From Acetobacteraceae bacterium (GTDB lineage Bacteria; Pseudomonadota; Alphaproteobacteria; Acetobacterales; Acetobacteraceae), in contig DAHWNE010000278.1 in the NCBI GenBank assembly GCA_027340195.1, forward strand, positions 1 to 5,950: 5,950 nt of DNA, written 5' to 3'. Of this stretch, positions 1 to 5,690 are shown piece by piece. Each line of letters starts with the position of its first letter. Within the stretch, counting starts at the first letter, position 1. The position numbers were made by a program, and so were the translations under genes. The notes under the pieces were generated by a model, which ran no database searches, was not told the origin of the DNA, and worked only from the letters and a program-made list of their open reading frames with translations.

Positions 1-120
1 GGTGACATCGGTTTCACCCACCGTCTTGGCGCATGTGTAACTTTGCCCGACTTCGACGAAATCCAGTCCGGAGTTCGGCATGGGGTGCCCTTTCGCTTGG
101 CGCGACCGCCCAAAGGCGGC

Positions 121-152
121 TTGACAGAGACGCCGCGCGGCGTCTGTATGTA
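121..152 (+). promoter_or_regulatory. Candidate promoter of the CoA-transferase/dehydrogenase operon
   Basis: A perfect sigma-70 -35 hexamer, TTGACA, lies at 121-126. No equally good -10 is present. The choices are CTGTAT at 144-149 (17-bp spacer, poor match) and TATGTA at 147-152 (20-bp spacer, better match). A strong -35, a long spacer and a palindrome filling that spacer would suit a promoter needing an activator, as in MerR-type promoters, but this is inference. A small inverted repeat, CCGCC-CAAA-GGCGG at 106-119, sits just upstream. The first gene starts at 226, leaving a leader of roughly 65-75 nt. The rest of 1-120 holds nothing else I can support. Confidence 0.5.
128..145. promoter_or_regulatory. 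Perfect 18-bp palindrome between -35 and -10, candidate operator
   Basis: AGACGCCGCGCGGCGTCT reads the same on both strands over all 18 bases. It begins one base after the TTGACA box and ends just before the candidate -10. That position fits a binding site for a dimeric regulator at the core promoter. It has no T tract after it and no plus-strand gene visible before it, so a terminator role is less likely. GC-rich palindromes do arise by chance in such a genome, but this one is long and well placed. The regulator is unknown. Confidence 0.45.
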
Positions 153-163
153 ACCGATTACAT
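148..163. promoter_or_regulatory. LacI-family operator-like palindrome
   Basis: ATGTAACCGATTACAT is a 16-bp palindrome with one mismatched pair and a central CG. TGTAA/TTACA arms around a central CG are typical of operators bound by LacI/GalR-family repressors of catabolic operons. It overlaps the weak -10 at 147-152 and lies about 63 bp before the start codon of the first gene, a good place for repression. An AT-rich block like this stands out in the GC-rich surroundings. A lone half-site, TGTAAC, occurs at 36-41. No LacI gene is in the window, so the cognate regulator is inferred. Confidence 0.55.
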
Positions 164-211
164 CAGGCCGGCGGCGGGGTCAAGACCGGCCGGCGCGGCG
201 CGCGGCCGAGC

Positions 212-219
212 GGGAGAGG
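212..219 (+). promoter_or_regulatory. Ribosome binding site of the CoA-transferase gene
   Basis: GGGAGAGG lies six bases before the ATG at 226 and contains a good Shine-Dalgarno core. It supports 226 as the start. A second purine block, GAAGG, directly abuts the ATG and is too close to act as the site. Confidence 0.6.
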
Positions 220-225
220 CGAAGG

Positions 226-1815
226 ATGGACGTGATTTCGGCCGCTGATGCGGCGCGTCTGGTGCGATCGGGCGACAGCGTCGTCGTCAGCGGCTCTGGC
301 GGCGGTCATGCTGTCCCTGAAGCGATCCTGGAGCGGATCGAACAACGCTTCCTGGCCGAAGGCGCGCCGCGGGATCTCTGCCTGATCCACGTGGTCGGCC
401 TCGGCAACCGGGCGGAGAAGGGCGCCGCCCGGTTTTCGCATCCCGGCATGATCCGGCGCAGCATCACCAGCGCGCTGGTGGACAGCCCGCCGTTGATCGG
501 GCTCGCGCTCGCCGACCGGATCGAATCCTACACCCTGCCGCAGGGCGTGCTGTCGCAGATCATGCGCGAGATCGCCGCCGGACGGCCCGGCCTCATCACC
601 CGCACCGGGCTGCATACATTCGTTGATCCGCGCCACGGCGGCGGGCGGCAGAGTCCGAGCGCACGCGAGGATCTGGTCGAACGCATCGAGATCGATGGCG
701 AGGAGTGGCTGCGCTTCAAGCCGTTCCCGATCGATGTCGCGCTGCTGCGCGGCACGACGGCCGACGAGGACGGCAACATCACCATGGAGGGCGAGGCGAT
801 CCTGGGCGAGATGATCTCGACCGCGCAGGCCGCGCGCCGCCAGGGCGGGATCGTGATCGTGCAGGTCAAGCGGCTGGCCAAGCGGGACACCCTGCCGCCG
901 AAAGCGGTGAAGATTCCCGGCATCCTGGTCGATTACGTGGTGGTCGATCCGGAGCAGCGCCAGACCTATGCCACCGACTACAGCCCCAGCTATGCCGGCG
1001 AACTGCGCGTGCCGGAGGATACGTTGCGGCCGCTGCCGTTCGGCCCACGCAAGGTCATCGCGCGCCGCGCGGCGATGGAATTGATCCCCGGCGCGATCTG
1101 CAACCTCGGCGCCGGCATCTCGACCGGGATCTCGGCGGTGGCGGCTGAGGAGCGCATCCTCGATCGCGTCGTGCTGACCAACGAGCAGGGTTTCATCGGC
1201 GGCGCGCCGCTCACCGGCCCCGATTCCGGCGGGGCGCAGAATTACGCCGCGGCGGTGGATCAGCCCTACCAGTTCGATTTCTACGACGGCGGCGGGCTCG
1301 ATCTCGCGTTCCTCTCCTTCGTCGAGGTCGATCCGTCGGGCAACGTCAATATCAGCCGGTTCGGCCGCACCATCGTCGGCATCGGCGGCTTCATCAACAT
1401 CAGCCAGAGTGCCCGCACAGTGGTCTTCAGCGGCACTTTCACCGCCGGCGGGCTCGAGGTGGCCTGCGCGGATGGCGGGTTGCGCATTGTCACCGAGGGG
1501 CGGCACGGCAAGTTCGTCCCGGCGATCGAGCAGATCTGCTACCATGCCAGCTTTGCCGAGCGCGAAGGACGGCGCGCGGTGTTCGTCACCGAACGCGCAG
1601 TGCTGCGCGCCGTGGACGGAACCCTGGAAGTGACCGAGATCGCGCCGGGGATCGACCTCGAGCGCGACGTGCTCGGGCGGATGGCGTTCCGCCCGCGCGT
1701 CTCGCCGCGGCTCGCCACGATGGACCCGCGCCTGTTCGCGCCCGAGCCGATGGGGCTCGCGCGCGATTTCGCGGCCAAGGGCGGGCTCGCGCGCAGCCGG
1801 CGGCGGCTGGATTGA
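226..1815 (+). CDS. Acyl-CoA:acetate/3-ketoacid CoA-transferase (family I, propionate CoA-transferase/YdiF type)
   Basis: The 529-residue cytoplasmic enzyme should move CoA between an acyl-CoA and a free carboxylate through a glutamyl-CoA thioester. Its length fits the single-chain family I enzymes (Clostridium propionate CoA-transferase, E. coli YdiF), in which both halves of the transferase are fused. The N-terminal half carries a glycine-rich GSGGGHAVPE segment at about 23-32. The C-terminal half has NLGAGISTGIS at 293-303, then TNEQGFIGGAP at 318-328. Glu320 aligns with the catalytic glutamate of the family's E-x-G-x-x-GG signature. GIGGFINIS at 385-393 is a further conserved glycine loop. 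The protein looks intact. It is the first gene of an operon, and its TGA overlaps the ATG of the dehydrogenase gene, so the two are probably translated together. Upstream operator-like sites suggest induction by a substrate. The acyl substrate cannot be told from sequence: acetate, propionate, short 3-keto or hydroxy acids are all possible. Family call is firm; specificity is open. Confidence 0.93.
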   Translation: MDVISAADAARLVRSGDSVVVSGSGGGHAVPEAILERIEQRFLAEGAPRDLCLIHVVGLGNRAEKGAARFSHPGMIRRSITSALVDSPPLIGLALADRIESYTLPQGVLSQIMREIAAGRPGLITRTGLHTFVDPRHGGGRQSPSAREDLVERIEIDGEEWLRFKPFPIDVALLRGTTADEDGNITMEGEAILGEMISTAQAARRQGGIVIVQVKRLAKRDTLPPKAVKIPGILVDYVVVDPEQRQTYATDYSPSYAGELRVPEDTLRPLPFGPRKVIARRAAMELIPGAICNLGAGISTGISAVAAEERILDRVVLTNEQGFIGGAPLTGPDSGGAQNYAAAVDQPYQFDFYDGGGLDLAFLSFVEVDPSGNVNISRFGRTIVGIGGFINISQSARTVVFSGTFTAGGLEVACADGGLRIVTEGRHGKFVPAIEQICYHASFAEREGRRAVFVTERAVLRAVDGTLEVTEIAPGIDLERDVLGRMAFRPRVSPRLATMDPRLFAPEPMGLARDFAAKGGLARSRRRLD

Positions 1816-2621
1816 TGCCCGCGATCACCGGACGCACGAGGCTGCTGGGCATCGTCGGAGATCCGATCGCCCAGGTGGGATCGCCGCAAGCCTGCAACCC
1901 GCGCATCGCGGCGGCGGACGCGGACGCGGTGCTGTTGCCGTTCCATGTGCCGGAGACGGAGTTCGAGCGTGCGATGGCCGGACTTATGCGGCTCGGCAAC
2001 CTGGACGGGCTGCTGGTCACGATCCCGTTCAAGCAACGGGTCCTGGACCTCGCGGACACGGTGCGTCCGGTCGCGGCCCTTGTCGGTGCGGCCAATGCGC
2101 TGCGGCGTGAGGCGGATGGGCGCTGGACCGCGGACATGTTCGACGGGGTCGGGCTGCTGCGGGCGCTGGCGGGGCTGGGGGTGTCGCCCGATGGCGCCTC
2201 GGTCCTGCTGCTGGGCGCTGGTGGTGCCGGCCGGGCGATCGGGGTGAGCCTGGCGCGCGCCGGCGCGGCGCGGATCGGCATCCACGATCTGGACCGGGCG
2301 CGCGGCGAGGCGCTGGCGGCGCGGGTGCGGGAGGCAGCGCCGGGTTGCGCCGGAGCGGCGGCCGAGCCGGTCGCGCGGGGCTACGACATCGTGATCAACG
2401 CGACCCCGGTGGGCATGCGCGCGGGCGACGGGCTGGCGGCGCCGCTCGGCTCGCTCGCGGGGGTGGCGGCGGTGATCGATATCGTGCCGAAGCCGCCGAT
2501 GACACCGCTGCTCGCCGCCGCCGCCGAGGCGGGATGCCGCATCGCCGGCGGGCAGGCGATGATCGCGGGGCAGGCGGAAGCGGTGCTGGAGTTTTTCGGG
2601 GTTCTGCGCGGGCACGGCTGA
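1815..2621 (+). CDS. Shikimate dehydrogenase-like NAD(P)-dependent oxidoreductase (non-AroE subgroup)
   Basis: This 268-residue protein has the shikimate/quinate dehydrogenase fold: an N-terminal substrate domain to about residue 105, a Rossmann domain, and the C-terminal helix closing the site. Retained family residues are Lys73 in VTIPFK and Asp110 in MFDGVG (the catalytic pair), Thr69, Asn94 in GAANAL, GAGGAG at 134-139, NATPVGM at 195-201 and Gln253. Several shikimate-contacting positions differ. The usual S-x-S-P loop is V-G-S-P at 21-24, the Asn of the N-V-T motif is Leu67, and the Tyr of the D-x-x-Y motif is Pro225. The NADP-binding N-R-T motif is replaced by Asp158-Leu-Asp160, which by family knowledge favours NAD. 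I infer a catabolic dehydrogenase acting on a ring hydroxy acid such as quinate, or another hydroxylated acid, rather than the biosynthetic AroE. ATG at 1815 overlaps the upstream TGA as TGATG, the usual coupling arrangement. A TTG at 1812 would add one residue and is less likely. Family is clear; substrate is unknown. Confidence 0.9.
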   Translation: MPAITGRTRLLGIVGDPIAQVGSPQACNPRIAAADADAVLLPFHVPETEFERAMAGLMRLGNLDGLLVTIPFKQRVLDLADTVRPVAALVGAANALRREADGRWTADMFDGVGLLRALAGLGVSPDGASVLLLGAGGAGRAIGVSLARAGAARIGIHDLDRARGEALAARVREAAPGCAGAAAEPVARGYDIVINATPVGMRAGDGLAAPLGSLAGVAAVIDIVPKPPMTPLLAAAAEAGCRIAGGQAMIAGQAEAVLEFFGVLRGHG

Positions 2622-2625
2622 GCGC

Positions 2626-2639
2626 GGGCTGGTCAGCCC
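2626..2639. terminator. Short inverted repeat between convergent genes, weak bidirectional terminator candidate
   Basis: GGGCTG-GT-CAGCCC is a perfect inverted repeat spanning the 11-bp gap between the two converging stop codons and the last two codons of the amidohydrolase gene. As RNA it gives about five base pairs with a four-base loop. There is no run of T on either side, so an intrinsic terminator is not well supported; rho-dependent ending is equally possible. Confidence 0.25.
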
Positions 2640-3889
2640 CGGTTGGCGCGCGCGACCACCGCCTCCAGCAGCACCTGGCAGCCCGCTTCCGCCTCGTGGG
2701 GTTCGATCGATTCTTCCTCGTTGTGCGACAGCCCGTCCTTGCAGGGGGTGAAGATCATCGCCGTCGGCACGTGGCGGGCGACATAGACCGCGTCATGCCC
2801 GGCGCCGGAGACGATCTCGCGGGCCGGATAGCCCAGCCGGGACGCCGCTTTGCGAACCAGATCGACGCATTCCGGATCAAAGGGTTGCGCCGGGTTGCGC
2901 AGGCGCTGGCCCAGGCTCAGACGCACCCCGGAATCGCGAGCGATGAAGCCAGCCTCGCGCGGGAACTGCGCGGCCAGCCGATCGATCTCGGCGTCGTCGG
3001 GGTGGCGGAACTCGACCGAGAACCGAACTTCGCCCGGGATCACGTTGCGGCTGTTGGGGGAGACGAAGAGCTGGCCCACCGTGCCGCGCCCGTCCTCGCC
3101 GCGCGCGCGCATCATCCGGTCCACCAGGTCGATCATCCGCGCCGCCGCCACCAGCGCATCGCGGCGGGCCGAGGGCGGGGTGGTGCCGGCGTGGGAGTCC
3201 TGCCCGGTCACCACCGCGTCGTACCAGATCTGCGCCTGGGCGCCGGTGACGATGCCGATGGTCTTAGCCTCGCGTTCCAGGATCGGTCCCTGCTCGATAT
3301 GCAGCTCGAAATAGGCATCCGCGGGGAAGGCGCGCGCGGGCTCCGGGCCGCGGTAGCCGATCGCGTCCAGCGCCGCGCCGGCGGTGATGCCGTCGGGGTC
3401 GGTCAGCGCCTCCATCGCCTCCTGCGCATAGACCCCGGACCAGACGCCGGACCCCATCAGGCTGTTGCCGAAGCGGCTGCCTTCCTCGTCGGTCCAGTTC
3501 ACCAGCTCGATCGGCGCCTCGGTGACGATGCCGAGGTCATTCAGGCTGCGCATCACCTCGAGACCGGCGATCACGCCGAGGGCGCCGTCGAATTTTCCCC
3601 CCGAAGGCTGGCTGTCGAGATGGCTGCCCATCAGCACCGGAGGACGGGCCGGATCGCGGCCCTCGCGGCGGGCGAACATATTGCCGATGGCGTCCACCCG
3701 CACGGTCAGCCCCGCCGCCTCGCACCAGCCGCGGAACCGGTCGCGCCCCGCCTTGTCCACCGTGCTCAGGGTCAGGCGACGCACGCCCCCCTTCGGCGTG
3801 GCGCCGATCTCGGCCATCGCCATCAGCGCATCCCACAGACGCTTGCCGTCGATGCGCAGGTTGGACGCCTGGGGGCTGGGCTCGGGCAT
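2633..3889 (-). CDS. M20-family amidohydrolase (N-carbamoyl-L-amino-acid hydrolase / allantoate amidohydrolase / beta-ureidopropionase group)
   Basis: This 418-residue cytoplasmic metalloenzyme should hydrolyse the C-N bond of an N-carbamoyl or ureido compound, releasing ammonia and CO2. Its length matches the hydantoinase/carbamoylase amidase group (E. coli AllC, bacterial L-carbamoylases). All expected dinuclear metal residues are visible: His90 and Asp92 in GSHLDS, bridging Asp101 in GKFDGALG, Glu135/Glu136 in TDEEGSRFG (general base and metal ligand), His197 in ELHIEQG and His389 in LSHNEEES. His233 (DSHAG), Arg281-Asn282 (SRNVIPGE), Arg295 and SGAGHDA at 361-367 match positions that in the family form the lid-domain substrate site. 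The start is backed by GGAG seven bases upstream. It lies 39 bp after the GMC oxidoreductase gene on the same strand and probably shares its transcript. Subfamily members differ in substrate (N-carbamoyl amino acids, allantoate, ureidopropionate) and cannot be separated here. No other purine- or hydantoin-pathway gene is in the window to help. Confidence 0.92.
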   Translation of the reverse strand: MPEPSPQASNLRIDGKRLWDALMAMAEIGATPKGGVRRLTLSTVDKAGRDRFRGWCEAAGLTVRVDAIGNMFARREGRDPARPPVLMGSHLDSQPSGGKFDGALGVIAGLEVMRSLNDLGIVTEAPIELVNWTDEEGSRFGNSLMGSGVWSGVYAQEAMEALTDPDGITAGAALDAIGYRGPEPARAFPADAYFELHIEQGPILEREAKTIGIVTGAQAQIWYDAVVTGQDSHAGTTPPSARRDALVAAARMIDLVDRMMRARGEDGRGTVGQLFVSPNSRNVIPGEVRFSVEFRHPDDAEIDRLAAQFPREAGFIARDSGVRLSLGQRLRNPAQPFDPECVDLVRKAASRLGYPAREIVSGAGHDAVYVARHVPTAMIFTPCKDGLSHNEEESIEPHEAEAGCQVLLEAVVARANRG

Positions 3890-3896
3890 GGGGCAA

Positions 3897-3900
3897 CTCC
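3897..3900 (-). promoter_or_regulatory. Ribosome binding site of the amidohydrolase gene
   Basis: On the minus strand GGAG is followed by seven bases and then the ATG at 3889. It lies in the 39-bp gap after the GMC gene and fixes the start. The gap shows no promoter or terminator, supporting co-transcription. Confidence 0.6.
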
Positions 3901-3928
3901 GGGATGGGACGCCAGTTTGCCCGCCTCG

Positions 3929-5527
3929 CTACGCCGCCGCCAGCACCATTCGCGCCGCCTTCTCGCCGATCATGATCGAGGGCGCGTTGGTGTTGCCCGA
4001 GGTGAGGGTGGGCATGATGGAGGCATCGGCCACGCGCAGGCCGGTGAGGCCGCGCACGCGCAGCTCCGGGTCGACCACCGCCATCGGGTCGGTGCCCATC
4101 TTGCAGGTGCCGACCGGGTGATAGGCGGTCTCGGCGTTGGCGCGTACCCAGTCGAGCAGGGCGTCGTCGCTGTCGATCGCCTGGCCGGGGGCGAGTTCGG
4201 GACCGACGATCGCGCTGAGGGCCGGGGCGGCCATGATCCGCCGGGTGAGCCGCATCGCCGCCAGCGTCACCTCCCGGTCCAGCGCGGCGGAGAGGAAGTT
4301 GAAGCGGATCGCCGGCGGCCGGCCGGGATCGGGGGCGGTCACGTGGATGCGGCCGGTGCTCTCCGAGCGCAGGATATGCATGATCGCGGTCACGCCGGAC
4401 CGTTTCGCCAGCTTGAAATTGGGATCGATCAGGAACGGCACCCAGGAGATGCCGGCATCCGGCGCCTCGAGGCCCGGGCGGGTGCGGACATAGGCGCGGA
4501 TGGGCGAGGCCGGCAGGCCGAGCAACCCCTTGCCGGTAAGGCCATAGCGCAGCGCCTGCCAGACCAGGCCGAGGCCGCGCGCCTTGTCGTTGTAGGTCAG
4601 GCCGAGGCTGGCCGGGACTTCCCATTTCATCCGCGGGGCGTAGTGATCGCGCAGGTTTTCGCCGACCCCGGGCAGCGGATGGCGTAGCGCGATGCCGGCG
4701 GCGGCGAGCACCTCCGGTTTGCCGATGCCGGAGAGTTCCAGCAGCTGCGGGGAGTTGATGGCGCCGGCGCTGAGAATGACCTCGCGGCCCGCGCGCGCTT
4801 CCCGGGGCTGGCCCTGGCGGCGGTAGCGCAAGCCGGTGCAGCGGCTGCCCTCGAACAGCAGGGTCTCGGCCAGCGCGCCGGCTTCGACGGTGAGGTTGGC
4901 GCGATGGCGGACCGGGTCCAGGTAGCAGACCGCGGTACTCATACGTCGTCCGTTGCGGATGGTGGTCTGGGTCATGCCGATCCCGTCCTGGGCGGCGGCG
5001 TTGTAGTCGCGGGTGAAGGCGATGCCGTTCTCGCCGGCGGCGCGGATCAGCGCGTCGTAGAGCGGGCCGGTCTCGTTGTTCTCGCTGACTTTCAGGGGGC
5101 CTTCGCGGCCACGGTATTCGGGGTCGCCCTCGCCCTGGTAGCTTTCCATGTCGCGGAAGATCGGCAGCACCTCGCGGTAGCTCCAGCCGCGATTGCCGAG
5201 CTGGGCCCAGGTGTCATAATCCTGCGACTGACCACGCACGAACACCATGCCGTTGATGGAGGAGGAACCGCCGAGCAGCTTGCCGCGCGGGACCGGGATG
5301 CGCCGTCCGCCCGACCCCGCATCCGGCTCGCTGGAATAGAGCCAGTTGGCGGCGGGGTTTTCGATCAGCCGGGCGAAGCCGACCGGGACCCGCGACCAGG
5401 GGTGGGACGGGCGGCCGGCTTCCAGCAGCAGGACGCGGTGGCGGGGATCGGCCGACAGGCGGTTGGCCAGCACCGCGCCAGCCGAGCCGGCACCGACGAT
5501 GATATAGTCGAACTCGCTCTGTTCCAT
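3929..5527 (-). CDS. GMC-family FAD-dependent oxidoreductase (choline dehydrogenase-like)
   Basis: This 532-residue flavoprotein should oxidise an alcohol to an aldehyde or ketone, passing electrons to a quinone or other acceptor, or to oxygen. The FAD Rossmann motif GAGSAG is at 12-17, with the ribose-binding Glu36 in LLLEAG. The first GMC signature, GGSSSINGMVFVRG, is at 86-99, and the second, around SAGAINSPQLLELSGIG, is at 253-269. The catalytic pair appears as His470 in AYHPVGTCKMG and Asn514 in GNTNAPS, as in choline oxidase/dehydrogenase. There is no signal peptide. I place the start at 5527 because the FAD motif begins only a few residues later, as in the family, and a purine-rich ribosome site precedes it. 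An upstream in-frame ATG at 5665 would add 46 Pro/Arg-rich residues with no family counterpart. It is the first gene of a minus-strand operon with the amidohydrolase. Resemblance to BetA does not show choline as substrate: no betaine aldehyde dehydrogenase or BetI lies beside it. The family is certain; the alcohol is unknown. Confidence 0.94.
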   Translation of the reverse strand: MEQSEFDYIIVGAGSAGAVLANRLSADPRHRVLLLEAGRPSHPWSRVPVGFARLIENPAANWLYSSEPDAGSGGRRIPVPRGKLLGGSSSINGMVFVRGQSQDYDTWAQLGNRGWSYREVLPIFRDMESYQGEGDPEYRGREGPLKVSENNETGPLYDALIRAAGENGIAFTRDYNAAAQDGIGMTQTTIRNGRRMSTAVCYLDPVRHRANLTVEAGALAETLLFEGSRCTGLRYRRQGQPREARAGREVILSAGAINSPQLLELSGIGKPEVLAAAGIALRHPLPGVGENLRDHYAPRMKWEVPASLGLTYNDKARGLGLVWQALRYGLTGKGLLGLPASPIRAYVRTRPGLEAPDAGISWVPFLIDPNFKLAKRSGVTAIMHILRSESTGRIHVTAPDPGRPPAIRFNFLSAALDREVTLAAMRLTRRIMAAPALSAIVGPELAPGQAIDSDDALLDWVRANAETAYHPVGTCKMGTDPMAVVDPELRVRGLTGLRVADASIMPTLTSGNTNAPSIMIGEKAARMVLAAA

Positions 5528-5535
5528 GGCGTTCG

Positions 5536-5542
5536 TTCCCCC
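5536..5542 (-). promoter_or_regulatory. Ribosome binding site deciding the GMC oxidoreductase start
   Basis: GGGGGAA on the minus strand lies eight bases before the ATG at 5527. It favours this start over the longer reading frame that opens at 5665. Confidence 0.5.
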
Positions 5543-5586
5543 AAGCCGGAGTTTTCCGGTCCCGTGGCGGCGATGATGCGGCTTGG
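5541..5586. repeat. Nested inverted repeats in the leader of the GMC gene
   Basis: CCAAGCCG (5541-5548) and CGGCTTGG (5579-5586) form perfect 8-bp arms 30 bp apart. Inside and overlapping the left arm is a smaller hairpin, CCGGA-GTTT-TCCGG (5546-5559). Both lie within the 163-bp divergent gap and just upstream of the GMC ribosome site, so they could be an operator pair or competing RNA stems in the leader. I could not find a convincing -35/-10 pair for either direction in this gap (5528-5690). Confidence 0.3.
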
Positions 5587-5690
5587 CGGCGCGAGGCGGC
5601 AAGGGCAGGGGGTGTTTGCGCCGGCGGGATGCGGGCGATAAGCCGCGCCCCGGCAGGCACGGCACGGAGCAGGTGGCGGGATCGGGACGG

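Noticed and set aside
33..248. A 71-codon plus-strand open frame over the control region
   Set aside because: It covers the promoter and operator-like sites, overlaps the real start in another frame, lacks a ribosome site and is Arg/Ala-rich without a domain.
163..1545. A 460-codon minus-strand open frame opposite the CoA-transferase
   Set aside because: It is antisense to a gene with clear family motifs, and its composition (Ala/Arg/Asp/His-rich) is typical of a shadow frame.
1815..2621. Naming the dehydrogenase aroE
   Set aside because: Several shikimate-contact residues and the NADP loop differ from AroE, and the context is catabolic.
2345..4687. A 780-codon plus-strand open frame across the dehydrogenase end, the amidohydrolase and part of the GMC gene
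   Set aside because: It runs antisense to two genes with complete catalytic motifs, has Arg/Gly/His-rich content with no recognisable domain, and is expected in GC-rich DNA where stop codons are scarce.
3929..5527. Naming the GMC gene betA (choline dehydrogenase)
   Set aside because: The GMC family covers many alcohols, and no betaine aldehyde dehydrogenase, BetI or choline transporter gene is adjacent in the window.
5528..5665. A 46-residue N-terminal extension of the GMC protein
   Set aside because: The FAD-binding motif belongs within the first 20 residues of the family, the extension is Pro/Arg-rich and not a signal peptide, and a ribosome site supports the start at 5527.
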